Shown here: positions 47,956 to 56,749 of the stretch, in pieces
Layout: the number at the start of each line of letters is the position of its first letter
Numbering within the stretch: position 1 is the first letter of the stretch
Source: an uncultured Agathobacter sp.
Lineage (GTDB): Bacteria; Bacillota; Clostridia; Lachnospirales; Lachnospiraceae
Direction: 5' to 3'
Length of the DNA stretch: 60,672 bases
Assembly (NCBI GenBank): GCA_934316545.1
Contig: CAKRDT010000010.1
Location: 1 to 60,672, forward strand
The notes under the pieces: generated by a model
Seen by the model: the letters and a program-made list of their open reading frames with translations, nothing else
Told to the model about the DNA's origin: nothing
Databases searched by the model: none
Program-made: the position numbers and the translations under genes

Positions 47956-48434
47956 CTTGCTCCCGCCTCCCAATAATAACAGATTAACTTACCTTCTTCC
48001 GTTCGTTCATTTTCCGTATACAAGCCTGCAAACTCATAAATGCTTTCCGATTCCTGCATACGTATCTTATAATCCGGAACCTCCTTCTCGCTTTCAAACA
48101 GGCACTTTTGCCGGCTCATTACGCCAATTGCCTGAACCTCGATGTTTTGTTTTTTTAAATACTGTGTCATCCACTCCGCTAATTCATCATCCGTCACTTT
48201 TTTGTTCATCCAGCGCTCAACCAGTTCATCGATATACGCTTTGTAAGTATTCTGTTGTTCTTTCTCCACAGAGGCATTCATACAACTCCCGGTATAAATC
48301 CAGTGCCCGGTAGTTCTCTCCGTAGCGTCAGGCGATACATCCGGTTTTTTGTATGAAGCTTTTGCATATAAAATCAATGCCAAAATCACGCCGATGAATA
48401 TAAGCACGTTTTTTTGTATTTTATTTTTTCCCAT
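47952..48434 (-). CDS. Tad-operon membrane protein, 160 aa
   Basis: Not recognised. One N-terminal membrane helix (VLIFIGVILALILYA, residues 10-24), then an outside domain of about 130 residues with two or three cysteines (GSCMNAS, QKCLFES, LICYYWEAG) that could form a disulfide. GGGAG precedes the ATG. Position in the operon suggests a pseudopilin-like or assembly part. The last bases overlap the next gene's GTG. Confidence 0.75.
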   Translation of the reverse strand: MGKNKIQKNVLIFIGVILALILYAKASYKKPDVSPDATERTTGHWIYTGSCMNASVEKEQQNTYKAYIDELVERWMNKKVTDDELAEWMTQYLKKQNIEVQAIGVMSRQKCLFESEKEVPDYKIRMQESESIYEFAGLYTENERTEEGKLICYYWEAGAR

Positions 48435-48470
48435 AACCCACTCCCAAATGAAAGCGCTTCTCCTTTTCTT

Positions 48471-48875
48471 TTATTCCTTCTCTTTTCTACTACTTTCTGC
48501 TTCCGACTCAACAACCTCCTCTTCGGCGATCACGGTTTTCGAACAACGAATCGTCTTGCTTATCCCCATGGGAAGATAAAACTCTTCGCATATATCCACA
48601 GAAAGAATCCCCTGTTTGATATTGCATGTATGTACATTGATCTGTACTTTGGAGTCTGCCTGCAGACGCTCGCTCAAGTCCTGTACCACGGTTGTCTTTA
48701 CCTCTGCATCAGTGCTCTCACTGCCATAATAATTCAGCAGATTTTGTTCCAATACCTGAGAAATACAGTTTTCCATTTCATTTTTACGGACAGAGATGCT
48801 ATACACACTCAAGCAAAACACCAACAGATAGATGGCCACCGCACCCCCGACCATACCAAGAATCATATTTTTCAT
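48471..48875 (-). CDS. TadE-like small membrane protein, 134 aa
   Basis: N-terminal helix (ILGMVGGAVAIYLLVFCLSVYSISVRKNEMEN) running into an amphipathic stretch, followed by a domain of about 100 residues with CISQVL, HTCNIK and DICEEFY and an acidic C-terminus. This is the plan of TadE/pseudopilin-like proteins, but there is no prepilin leader. The ATG overlaps the preceding stop by four bases (ATGA). Confidence 0.75.
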   Translation of the reverse strand: MKNMILGMVGGAVAIYLLVFCLSVYSISVRKNEMENCISQVLEQNLLNYYGSESTDAEVKTTVVQDLSERLQADSKVQINVHTCNIKQGILSVDICEEFYLPMGISKTIRCSKTVIAEEEVVESEAESSRKEKE

Positions 48876-49066
48876 CGAAGCCTCCAGTAGCGCTCAAACT
48901 CTGCATTTTCCACGCCAGCCGAATCCTGTTGTTTCATAACTTCTCCCACTTTTACATAGATTCCATGCGTTCTGCCTGTTCCGGCTCCACCAATGATTGT
49001 GATCAATAAGATTGCAATCACTGCCGCAATTACGCTTTGTCCATACTGTTCAAACACCTCTTTCAT
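48872..49066 (-). CDS. Leaderless Flp-pilin-like small protein, 64 aa
   Basis: Begins MKEVFEQYGQSVIAAVIAILL: charged lead, the (E/Q)-Y-G position, then a single hydrophobic helix and a polar tail (GIYVKVGEVMKQQDS). Flp pilins carry E5-Y6 in the mature protein, and here the same motif stands at residues 6-8 with essentially nothing ahead. GGAGG lies ten bases before the ATG. One of four related tiny genes in the operon. Confidence 0.78.
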   Translation of the reverse strand: MKEVFEQYGQSVIAAVIAILLITIIGGAGTGRTHGIYVKVGEVMKQQDSAGVENAEFERYWRLR

Positions 49067-49069
49067 AAA

Positions 49070-49216
49070 CTACACACCTCCAAGCATCCACATCCGGATC
49101 ATCTGCATGAAAACGCCATCCTTTGAAAGTAAAACCACGCTCATGGTTCCAAGGAACAGCAGCAAACCTATTACCGCGAGAAACATGCTCCCATATTCAT
49201 TTATAATTTCCTTCAT
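49070..49216 (-). CDS. Leaderless Flp-pilin-like small protein, 48 aa
   Basis: Short gene read by hand: it starts MKEIINEYGSMFLAVIGLLL and ends MWMLGGV. E7-Y8-G9 is followed by one membrane helix; a short polar end. AAAGGAG is six bases ahead of the ATG, and the stop lies only three bases before the next gene. Too short for default gene callers and easily missed. Confidence 0.7.
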   Translation of the reverse strand: MKEIINEYGSMFLAVIGLLLFLGTMSVVLLSKDGVFMQMIRMWMLGGV

Positions 49217-49227
49217 TTCTTCTCCTT

Positions 49228-49347
49228 TTATGGCATCCCCGTCCATGTGCCAAGCAACTGTACCGCCTGTGCAAGTCCTGCAAGAACACTCGCACCCACC
49301 ACAAGCATCAACACACTGAGTCCATATTCTTCCATGATTACTTTCAT
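49228..49347 (-). CDS. Leaderless Flp-pilin-like small protein, 39 aa
   Basis: Read by hand: starts MKVIMEEYGLSVLMLVVGAS and ends GTWTGMP. E7-Y8-G9 then one hydrophobic helix. TAGGAG lies nine bases before the ATG, and the gene fits exactly between its neighbours (11 bases on either side). The smallest of the four E-Y-G proteins. Confidence 0.65.
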   Translation of the reverse strand: MKVIMEEYGLSVLMLVVGASVLAGLAQAVQLLGTWTGMP

Positions 49348-49357
49348 ACCTTTGCTC

Positions 49358-49735
49358 CTATCTCGCATACCCAACAAGCGTACGCGATTGATCAATTCCT
49401 AAGAATCCGCTTTTCATCGTAAAACGCAATTCCACTTTTGCCATCGTCACATCTGCTGCAGGAGTCAAAACCTCCTCTTTCTTATGGATCGCTGCAATCG
49501 ATCCGTCCCCGCCATACAGAGTGACTGCCAATTCATATCCTGCCTTCGCACACTGTTCAAAACATGCATTCATGACGGAAGCATTAAAATCGCTATTTTC
49601 CAATTCGTCCACGATTCTTGCCTGCATATCCTGTGCATTCATAACTTCCATATAAGCGGTCAACACTCCAAGTGCTACTACTGCCATAAAAAGCGTTAGA
49701 AACACCCCCAGAAACGCCTTAACAATCTGACTCAT
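49358..49735 (-). CDS. DUF4320/TadE-like protein, 125 aa
   Basis: Membrane-anchored pseudopilin-like protein. Helix at residues 5-30 (AFLGVFLTLFMAVVALGVL), then the typical continuation AYMEVMNAQDMQARIVDELENS and a beta-rich domain (YELAVTLYGGDGSIAA, AKVELRFTMKSG). It resembles the Firmicutes DUF4320 group, thought to replace TadE/F. AGGAGG precedes the ATG. Confidence 0.78.
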   Translation of the reverse strand: MSQIVKAFLGVFLTLFMAVVALGVLTAYMEVMNAQDMQARIVDELENSDFNASVMNACFEQCAKAGYELAVTLYGGDGSIAAIHKKEEVLTPAADVTMAKVELRFTMKSGFLGIDQSRTLVGYAR

Positions 49736-49756
49736 AATTTTCCTCCTATGCCCAAA

Positions 49757-51154
49757 TCATCCCATGACAGCGAGATTTCCGTTTAACAGGAACGAGAGCA
49801 TAAAAATTGCCATATCCGTTACCAGTTTCAAGGAAGCTGTTACCACCGGTGCAAGGAACAGCAAGTACATTCCACTGCTTAAATTGGCCAGCCGCTCCTT
49901 CTCTGCCACATCCAGCATCGACAGATTTCTTTCTATCAGTTCACCCATCTGCTGATCCGCCCGATTGCTATTTCCCATAGAAATGGAATACAACATACTC
50001 ATCGCGGAATGAACTTCCGGAATCTGAAATTCTTGAAAAAAGCGGTGATATGGTTCTGCCGATTCCGGCTCCATCGCAATGTGCTCAACCAGATCTTTTA
50101 CCTCATGTTCCAAGACGACAGGGACATGTTCCAGGGATTTTTCAAATGCAACCTGTACATTTTCACTCTGCAAGAACAAAATAATATCCATCAACCATCC
50201 CGGAAATGCTCTCTGAATACTTTTTTTCAGATTTTTTACCGACAGACTTCTCCCGATGCGATGCTGATTGGCAAAAACAAAGGTCAGTATCAGCATCACG
50301 GCGCAAAAAGACTGCCTGCGTAAACGATAAAATCCGATCGCAGTTATCAGGACTCCTGCCACTGTAAGAATACACGACAACCGGATTTCTTTCCTTCTGT
50401 CATAATGTAAATACCTCTTTAATCTCTGCTCCTGCTGTCTTTCGTCCTCATAGTCAAGCACCAGCCAGTCCACCGCTAAAAACTTCTGCGCACGTTCAAG
50501 TATCCGGTCGTCGAAAACGAGCACAACCCCCGTTAATATCTGCGAAATCATATTACCGCTGATATCGATGTTCATGACAGGAAGATACAGAATAATACTG
50601 CACAGAACCAAAGACGCTGCAATGGACATCACAATGTCTGCGAACATCTTTTTTCGGTTTTTCTGCTCCGTCTGGATACATTTCTGCCAACGATTCTTAT
50701 CTGCGAGTAGTAACTCCACCGGTTTTGCCGCGTCTCCGCCATAAGTTTCCACATGCATAAAAAAATCATGCGCCGACTTCACTCTGCGGCAGGAATACTT
50801 CTTTTCAATCAATTGAAGCGCATCGGTCATCACATCGGTGTCATCAAAAGTCATATGCAAATGATCGAGCGCATCGCCAACCGCTTCCCGCATCGGTCCA
50901 TCAACAAGTGAAGCATGTGCGTCAGAAAGTGCCGCCTCAACTTTTCCTTCCTTCAGGAACGCATAGAGTACCGTATCCAGATAATCCGCTGCTTCCCCGA
51001 AGCGCAGCTGCTGTTCAACCGACTGCTTGTACCATTTACGATGCACCTGAATCCGCAAAAGAAAATAGGCGGTGATAAAAATGGTTGTGATCCAATGCAT
51101 CTTCAACATCAAATGCAGCGTGTACATACCAATCAATACTGCCAAATAGATCAT
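49757..51154 (-). CDS. TadB/TadC-like membrane platform protein (single polypeptide)
   Basis: 465 aa, larger than TadB or TadC alone (about 300). About six membrane helices lie in three groups: N-terminal pair (MIYLAVLIGMYTLHLML, ITTIFITAYFLL), middle (MSIAASLVLCSIILYLPV; SCILTVAGVLITAIGFY) and C-terminal (SGMYLLFLAPVVTASLKL, MAIFMLSFLLNG). Cytoplasmic helical segments around residues 50-160 and 310-420 match the T2SSF-type layout, suggesting a fused platform. ATGA overlap with the ATPase gene. Confidence 0.75.
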   Translation of the reverse strand: MIYLAVLIGMYTLHLMLKMHWITTIFITAYFLLRIQVHRKWYKQSVEQQLRFGEAADYLDTVLYAFLKEGKVEAALSDAHASLVDGPMREAVGDALDHLHMTFDDTDVMTDALQLIEKKYSCRRVKSAHDFFMHVETYGGDAAKPVELLLADKNRWQKCIQTEQKNRKKMFADIVMSIAASLVLCSIILYLPVMNIDISGNMISQILTGVVLVFDDRILERAQKFLAVDWLVLDYEDERQQEQRLKRYLHYDRRKEIRLSCILTVAGVLITAIGFYRLRRQSFCAVMLILTFVFANQHRIGRSLSVKNLKKSIQRAFPGWLMDIILFLQSENVQVAFEKSLEHVPVVLEHEVKDLVEHIAMEPESAEPYHRFFQEFQIPEVHSAMSMLYSISMGNSNRADQQMGELIERNLSMLDVAEKERLANLSSGMYLLFLAPVVTASLKLVTDMAIFMLSFLLNGNLAVMG

Positions 51155-52224
51155 GCGTATATTGCCTCCTTTTCTTCTTTCCCCATCTCAACCCCACTAC
51201 ATAAAAAAGGGTCGCGAATAGATGCTTTGTGAAACCTCTGTACCATCCGCTCCGGCAGCTTTTCGCTGCACAGACAACCGTCTTTTACAACCATTTCAAT
51301 CCTGTTTTGTCCATTGTCCCTAAGGAAGAAGCAGACCTGATCAATATAACGATAGATCTCGTTTCTCTCATTCTTTCTCTTCCGGATCAATACCCCGACA
51401 TCCATTGACTGATAAATATCATTTTCCAAGCGATCCGCGTCCACACGATTCTCCAGCATATTTAAAATACGATCAGGAATATTGCGCACATCATCGGTAT
51501 GTAATGTTGTCATTCCACAAACACCTGTGGACCAGCTTTGTAATAAATACTTGACTTCTTTCGAGCGGGCTTCGGATAACATGATCCATTTCGGATTCAT
51601 TCGAAGACTCGCTTTGATTGCTTCTGCATAATCAAAAAGTTCGCTCACACGCATTTCAATGCAATCCTTTCCGGGATTCGTAACGGAATAACGGATTTCC
51701 ATTGTATCTTCAATGGTAATCACTCTCTCGTTATCCGGTATATATTGAGAGAAGAACTTGATACATTCTGTCTTGCCGATTCCCGGCATTCCGCAAAAGA
51801 TCATATTCATATGATTGTGTACGCAGTTGATCAGCAAAGCAAGCACTTTTTCATCGCAAAAATTCTCTTTTAAGGCTTTGCTCGCAGACAAGCGGATGAT
51901 CGGCGGTGTCTTTCGAATGCTGATACTTCTCCCCGACCGCGATACCGATTCATGCACAATTGTCACCCGAAGCTCGCTGGTTTCTGCTTCCAGTTCCGGA
52001 TAACGCTTGTTAAACTGGCGGCTGACCACATTGGCAATACGCTGTGTAAATTGTTCCACAAATGCCGGCGTCACGTTTTCCTTCACATATACAGCCGGGG
52101 CACGATATCGCTCATTATATATATTGGTCAACCACACTTCCCGTCCGTTATAATCAATATCTGTGATTTCTTCATTCACAATGAACTTCCAAAACGGACC
52201 AAAGTATTCTTTTCCAAGCTCCAT
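51151..52224 (-). CDS. tadA: Tad/CpaF-type secretion ATPase
   Basis: Hexameric VirB11/CpaF-family ATPase (357 aa) driving pilus assembly. N-terminal domain about residues 1-120 with RSISIRKTPP; Walker A GMPGIGKTE (about 147); Asp box TIEDTMEIR; Walker-B-like PKWIMLSEARSKEVK (canonical Gly-Glu reduced to SEAR); His box GVCGMTTLHTDD. AAGGAG five bases before the ATG; nine bases after the first pilin-like gene. Shorter than CpaF (about 450) because the N-terminal extension is lacking. Confidence 0.9.
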   Translation of the reverse strand: MELGKEYFGPFWKFIVNEEITDIDYNGREVWLTNIYNERYRAPAVYVKENVTPAFVEQFTQRIANVVSRQFNKRYPELEAETSELRVTIVHESVSRSGRSISIRKTPPIIRLSASKALKENFCDEKVLALLINCVHNHMNMIFCGMPGIGKTECIKFFSQYIPDNERVITIEDTMEIRYSVTNPGKDCIEMRVSELFDYAEAIKASLRMNPKWIMLSEARSKEVKYLLQSWSTGVCGMTTLHTDDVRNIPDRILNMLENRVDADRLENDIYQSMDVGVLIRKRKNERNEIYRYIDQVCFFLRDNGQNRIEMVVKDGCLCSEKLPERMVQRFHKASIRDPFLCSGVEMGKEEKEAIYA

Positions 52225-52233
52225 CACATCTCC

Positions 52234-52422
52234 TTACTTCGTCATCGAGAAACCACCGTTTGTACTTGCCTGATTGATAAAGTAATTGATCAGATTCGAG
52301 AAAGCCGAACCGATCGGTCCCCCCGCATCTTTACCAACGACCGCAACAACGACAAGAATCACTGCAAGGATTGCAACAACCGTAATTAATACACCACCAT
52401 ACTCCTGAAAAATTTCTTTCAT
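52234..52422 (-). CDS. Leaderless Flp-pilin-like small protein, 62 aa (first gene of operon)
   Basis: Starts MKEIFQEYGGVLITVVAILA: E7-Y8-G9 then a 25-residue hydrophobic helix and a polar tail (GSAFSNLINYFINQASTNG). As first gene behind the promoter and the only one of the four with a longer outside tail, it is the best candidate for the main pilin. AAGGA lies nine bases upstream. No Gly-ending prepilin leader is present. Confidence 0.8.
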   Translation of the reverse strand: MKEIFQEYGGVLITVVAILAVILVVVAVVGKDAGGPIGSAFSNLINYFINQASTNGGFSMTK

Positions 52423-52434
52423 AATCAAAATTCC

Positions 52435-52562
52435 TTTCTGTATACAATGACTGTACGTTTCTTATTTAATTTTTAAAATAACTATTGGGATCCTATGTGG
52501 CAGAATGCCACCCCGATTCCGGCAGATCAATTGATGCGCTGCCTACTGTTTGAAAAAAAAGA
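52435..52562 (-). promoter_or_regulatory. Structured leader of the Tad-like operon
   Basis: About 140 bases of untranslated leader with two good hairpins: GGCAG-CGC-ATCAATTGAT-CTGCC (52543-52521) and GTGGCA-TTC-TGCCAC (52511-52497), plus an A/T-rich TTATTT/AAATAA stem. It does not match the c-di-GMP-I core by eye. Could be a riboswitch or mRNA stabiliser. Confidence 0.5.
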
Positions 52563-52569
52563 TAGTTTT

Positions 52570-52597
52570 ATAATACATGAATTCTGAAATTTGTAAA
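52570..52597 (-). promoter_or_regulatory. Promoter of the Tad-like operon
   Basis: Minus strand TTTACA (52597-52592), 16-bp spacer, TATTAT (52575-52570). It lies directly after the chemoreceptor-gene terminator. Confidence 0.6.
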
Positions 52598-52610
52598 TAC
52601 CCTTTTTACA

Positions 52611-52641
52611 AAAAAGGTGTCCCTCTACCGAGGAACACCTT
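52611..52641 (-). terminator. Intrinsic terminator after the chemoreceptor-like gene
   Basis: Minus strand AAGGTGT-T-CCTC, loop GGTAG, AGG-G-ACACCTT followed by TTTTTTG. Confidence 0.88.
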
Positions 52642-52670
52642 AATATTACTGGATTCTATTACAAAAAATT

Positions 52671-53678
52671 TTATTCAACAGGCTGTATCTTGTCCTGGAT
52701 CTTTGCAATCAGCTCATCCGCATAAGCGTCATTCTTGTCGTTATTTTCCTGAATCATCTCCATGTTATCGGAGATCATAGTGACATTGTCGGCAAGATCA
52801 ACGATTCCGTTACCAGCCTCCTGTGCAGCGTGGTTGATTGCCTCTACGGACTTATTGGAATCTTCTACCTGTGCAAGAAGTGCAGCAGATACCTGAGCGA
52901 AATCCTGCATCTTATCGAACATAATCTTAGAATCACCCTGATATTTACGGCCAACTTCTACTAACTCCGTATAACTTCCGATCGTACGCTCCTTCATAAA
53001 GTTAACAACATTATTGGCCTCATTTGCAAGACCGCTGACCGCAGTGATAACCGTGTTTGAAATCTCCTTGATCTGGCTGGCAGTGGCACTTGAGCTTGCA
53101 GCAAGTTTTGTAATTTCATCTGCAACGACAGCAAATCCGCGACCGGCTTCACCTGCACGCGCAGCCTCAATCGATGCATTTAATGCAAGTAAGTTTGTCT
53201 GATCCGCAATCTCAAGAATATCTGCTGTAAGAGCCATAATCTTCTCAGCCTCTTTGGACTGTTCAATTTTCTCAAGAAGGACACGTTCTACTTCATCAAC
53301 GCGCGCTTCCACTTCACTCTTTTCATTCTCTGACTTCGTCATAATTTCATATGCACTGTTATTACTGTTCTGTGCATAATCAGCACCTTCCTGTGCTTCT
53401 TCATTCATGGACTTAAAGGATTCCTCCATATCGTTCATAACGTTGGATACTTCCGTAATATTCGACGTAATCTCCTGAATTGTAGCGGAAAACTGCTGCA
53501 TTCCGGATGAAATTGCTGCTGAACTGTCTGTAGTAGAATGTAACTTCTCGCTTACCTTGTCAATCGATTCTGCAAGATTCTGCGCATTCTGCATAACATT
53601 TGCAAGAAGTTCCTGCATCTCCTGCTGTTCTTTTTTGGCTGCATCCCCAGCCTTTGCATTCTTACCAAAGAGTCCCAT
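52671..53678 (-). CDS. Soluble methyl-accepting chemotaxis-like protein
   Basis: Cytoplasmic chemoreceptor signalling protein (335 aa) with no membrane helix and no sensor domain. Long coiled coil with the hairpin tip [34 protein letters not shown] (about residues 155-190). The N-terminal 25 residues are basic ([19 protein letters not shown]); the C-terminus has no CheR/CheB pentapeptide. Such proteins couple to CheA/CheW or to non-motility outputs; no che gene is in the window. It lies just upstream of the Tad-like operon, separated by a terminator. Confidence 0.9.
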   Translation of the reverse strand: MGLFGKNAKAGDAAKKEQQEMQELLANVMQNAQNLAESIDKVSEKLHSTTDSSAAISSGMQQFSATIQEITSNITEVSNVMNDMEESFKSMNEEAQEGADYAQNSNNSAYEIMTKSENEKSEVEARVDEVERVLLEKIEQSKEAEKIMALTADILEIADQTNLLALNASIEAARAGEAGRGFAVVADEITKLAASSSATASQIKEISNTVITAVSGLANEANNVVNFMKERTIGSYTELVEVGRKYQGDSKIMFDKMQDFAQVSAALLAQVEDSNKSVEAINHAAQEAGNGIVDLADNVTMISDNMEMIQENNDKNDAYADELIAKIQDKIQPVE

Positions 53679-53804
53679 AACGTACCTCCTATAATTTCAC
53701 GCCCGTATCATACGATTGTGTATCACTCACACTCTCAATAGTTAAATTATACCAAATACACTACGGCTCGTAAAGAAAAAATTGCCAAGAATTCACAATT
53801 TTTT

Positions 53805-55088
53805 CTATTTTTCGAGTAATTTGTCAACGCTGACCAGACGGACTACTGTCACAAACACTTTTGCAGCCTCCGCAAGATTCTCCATGGACGGATAGGTCGG
53901 AGCGATACGGATAACCGAATCCTTTGGATCATTCTTGTACGGATAAGGGGATCCTGCACCGGTAAGCACGACACCGGCCTCTTTACATTTGGCAACGATC
54001 TGCTTTGCACATCCTTCTAAAGCTTCAAATCCAAAGAAGTATCCACCAAGCGGAGAAATCCAGCTTCCGATTCCGCGAGGTGCGATCTCTTCATTTAAAA
54101 AATTCTCAACCAGCTCAAACTTCGGACGGATGATGGCAGCCTGCTTCATCATATGCGCACGGATTCCATCGATATTCTTGAAAAATACAACATGGCGCAA
54201 CTGATTGATCTTGTCATGACCGATCGTCTGAACGCCAAGACGCTTCTTAATATCCGCAATGTTAGCATCAGATGCAGAGATTGCCGCAATACCCGCTCCC
54301 GGGAAACTTACCTTACTTGTCGAGCAGAACTGGAATACGATATCAGGATTTCCTGCTTTCTCACATTCGTCCAGAATATTTAAAATCTCAGCCTGGCGAT
54401 CCTCATACAGATGATGAACGACATACGCATTATCCCAAAAGATTCTGAAGTCAGGCGCAGCCGGCTTTAAGTTTGCGAAACGACGAACCGTCTCGTCGGA
54501 ATATACGACACCCTGTGGATTCGAATATTTCGGAACACACCAGATTCCCTTGACAGCAGGATCACTGTTTACATACTTCTCAACCAAATTCATATCCGGT
54601 CCATCCTCGGTCATTGGGATGTTGATCATCTCGATACCGAACTCTTCCGTGATTGCAAAGTGACGGTCATAGCCCGGAACCGGACATAAGAATTTTACTT
54701 TATCCAGTTTGCTCCAAGGTGTATTTCCGCAGATTCCGAAGATCTCCGCACGCGAGATCTGATCATACATGATATTTAAGCTTGAATTACCATATACGAT
54801 CACATTCTCTGGCTTGGCACCAACCATGTCGCCGATCAGTTTCTTTGCTTCCGGGATTCCGTCAAGTCCGCCGTAATTACGCAGATCGACTCCGTTCTCA
54901 CCTTTTACGGAAGAAGATGAATTTACAGCATCCAAAAGTCCCATGGACACATCAAGCTGCTCAGATGAAGGCTTTCCTCTGGACATATCCAGTGCAAGTC
55001 CCATGTCCTTGATCTTGGCATACTCTGCTTCCAACTGTGCTTTTTCCTGTAATAATTCCTCTCTTGTCATCTCCTGATAAGATTTCAT
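53805..55088 (-). CDS. Class Ic aspartate-type aminotransferase
   Basis: PLP enzyme (427 aa) of the aminotransferase group with the opening MKSYQEMTREELLQEKAQLEAEY. LDMSRGKPSSEQLD binds substrate, CVPKYSNPQGVVY and FWDNAYVVHHL carry PLP ligands, and the Schiff-base Lys is in FCSTSKVSFPGAGIA. This matches the subgroup Ic aspartate aminotransferases (PF12897). AAAGGAGG precedes the ATG; an in-frame region upstream lacks a site. Single gene. Confidence 0.85.
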   Translation of the reverse strand: MKSYQEMTREELLQEKAQLEAEYAKIKDMGLALDMSRGKPSSEQLDVSMGLLDAVNSSSSVKGENGVDLRNYGGLDGIPEAKKLIGDMVGAKPENVIVYGNSSLNIMYDQISRAEIFGICGNTPWSKLDKVKFLCPVPGYDRHFAITEEFGIEMINIPMTEDGPDMNLVEKYVNSDPAVKGIWCVPKYSNPQGVVYSDETVRRFANLKPAAPDFRIFWDNAYVVHHLYEDRQAEILNILDECEKAGNPDIVFQFCSTSKVSFPGAGIAAISASDANIADIKKRLGVQTIGHDKINQLRHVVFFKNIDGIRAHMMKQAAIIRPKFELVENFLNEEIAPRGIGSWISPLGGYFFGFEALEGCAKQIVAKCKEAGVVLTGAGSPYPYKNDPKDSVIRIAPTYPSMENLAEAAKVFVTVVRLVSVDKLLEK

Positions 55089-55152
55089 GGTTGCTCCTCC
55101 TTTAATTCCACTTATTAGAAATGTGTTGTTTTCGTTTCGTTTTATCCGGTAT

Positions 55153-56481
55153 TTATTCATCCGGATCTTCGTGTATCTTCTTGTAATATTCCCGAATCGT
55201 TGCCTCGTATCCGTTCTCCGACGGCTCATAAAATACCTCATCGGTCAGTCCGTCCGGCAGATACTGCTGCTTCACATAATGATTTTTATAGTTGTGTGCA
55301 TATTTATATCCAAGACCATGTCCTAACTTCTCCGCTGACTTATAATGTGCATCCTGCAGATGTGTCGGTACCGGCGGTGTCTTGGTCCGCCCGACCACAT
55401 CCATCGCCTTACTGATTGCATTTACCGCAGCGTTACTCTTTGGTGCACTCGCCATATACGTGACAGCCTGTGACAGGATAATCTGTGCCTCCGGCATTCC
55501 GATCCGTTCTACCGCCTGTGCCGCGGATACAGCCACGGTCAAAGCCATTGGATCGGCATTGCCGATATCCTCCGATGCCAGAATCATAATACGCCTTGCA
55601 ATAAACTTGACATCCTCTCCTGCATAAAGCATCCTTGCCAGATAATACACGGCTGCATCCGGATCGGAGCCTCTCATACTTTTAATAAATGCAGATACGG
55701 TATCATAGTGATTATCCCCGCTCTTGTCATACGAGATGACTCTCTTCTGGATACATTCACTCGCAACATCAATCGTGATGTGAATAATTCCGTCCTCACT
55801 ACGGTCCGTTGTCAGCACACCAAGTTCCAACGCGGTAAGTGCCGCACGGGCGTCTCCGTTACTGACATCCGCAAGAAACTCAAGCGCATCATCATCGATG
55901 GCAGCATGATAAGCTCCCATGCCTTTTTCCTTATCGCTGATTGCCCGAAGAAGAAGTGTCCGGATATCCTCTTTTGATAATTTTTTCAGTTCAAAGATCA
56001 CGGATCTTGAAAGCAAAGCGCCGTTTACTTCAAAATACGGATTCTCGGTCGTTGCACCGATCAGGATGATGGTTCCGTCCTCCACATACGGAAGCAGATA
56101 ATCCTGCTGTCCCTTGTTGAAACGGTGAATCTCATCGATAAAAAGAATCGTCTTCTTACCGTACATTCCCTGATTATTCTTCGCCGCTGTAATGACTTCT
56201 TCCATATCTTTCTTGCCGGCGGATGTTGCATTGATCTGCATAAACTCGGCGCTCGTCGTGTGCGCGATCACCTTTGCGAGTGTTGTCTTGCCTGTCCCCG
56301 GCGGCCCATAAAAAATGATGGAACTTAACTTGTCGGCTTTGATCGCACGATACAGTAACTTGTCCTTACCGACGATGTGCTGCTGTCCGACAACCTCATC
56401 GAGTGTCGTTGGACGAAGTCTTGATGCAAGCGGTGCTTCCGACTCCATATTCTGTGATCTCATATACTCAAATAAATCCAT
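55153..56481 (-). CDS. rarA: Replication-associated recombination AAA+ ATPase RarA (MgsA)
   Basis: Clamp-loader-like ATPase acting at stalled forks (442 aa). PLASRLRPTTLDEVVGQQHI, Walker A YGPPGTGKTTLAK, Walker B LFIDEIHRFNKGQQD, sensor GATTENPYFEVN, and the C-terminal MgsA tetramer domain with YDTVSAFIKSMRGSDPDAAVYYLARM. GTGGGG precedes the ATG; a GTG four codons upstream is less likely. Confidence 0.95.
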   Translation of the reverse strand: MDLFEYMRSQNMESEAPLASRLRPTTLDEVVGQQHIVGKDKLLYRAIKADKLSSIIFYGPPGTGKTTLAKVIAHTTSAEFMQINATSAGKKDMEEVITAAKNNQGMYGKKTILFIDEIHRFNKGQQDYLLPYVEDGTIILIGATTENPYFEVNGALLSRSVIFELKKLSKEDIRTLLLRAISDKEKGMGAYHAAIDDDALEFLADVSNGDARAALTALELGVLTTDRSEDGIIHITIDVASECIQKRVISYDKSGDNHYDTVSAFIKSMRGSDPDAAVYYLARMLYAGEDVKFIARRIMILASEDIGNADPMALTVAVSAAQAVERIGMPEAQIILSQAVTYMASAPKSNAAVNAISKAMDVVGRTKTPPVPTHLQDAHYKSAEKLGHGLGYKYAHNYKNHYVKQQYLPDGLTDEVFYEPSENGYEATIREYYKKIHEDPDE

Positions 56482-56597
56482 TCCAATCCCCACTGTTTTC
56501 GCCCTTTAAAAAAGCGAAAATGAATAATTTATTTTTTCATCTTGCATTTTGGCGTCATATTTAATTGATATGACCCAAAACACTTTTCTATATGACA

Positions 56598-56656
56598 GAA
56601 AAAGTGCCGAAAAATTCATTTCATCTTTACTAGAATACATGAATCTTCGGCACTTT
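56598..56656 (-). terminator. Intrinsic terminator after clpB
   Basis: AAAGTGCCGAA (56601-56611) and TTCGGCACTTT (56646-56656) are perfect 11-bp arms; TTCAT/ATGAA extends the stem inside. A T tract follows on the minus strand. Confidence 0.85.
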
Positions 56657-56749
56657 ACAATACAAAAGTTATTTTTCTACATTATGACCGAAAAGCCTCT
56701 GTCTCTTTGTGTCATACTGTCAAAATTTCCAAATATTTCTTACCCATCT

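Noticed and set aside
52435..52562. c-di-GMP riboswitch before the pilin operon
   Set aside because: The conserved GEMM core and tetraloop receptor pattern were not found by eye; left as an unassigned structured leader.
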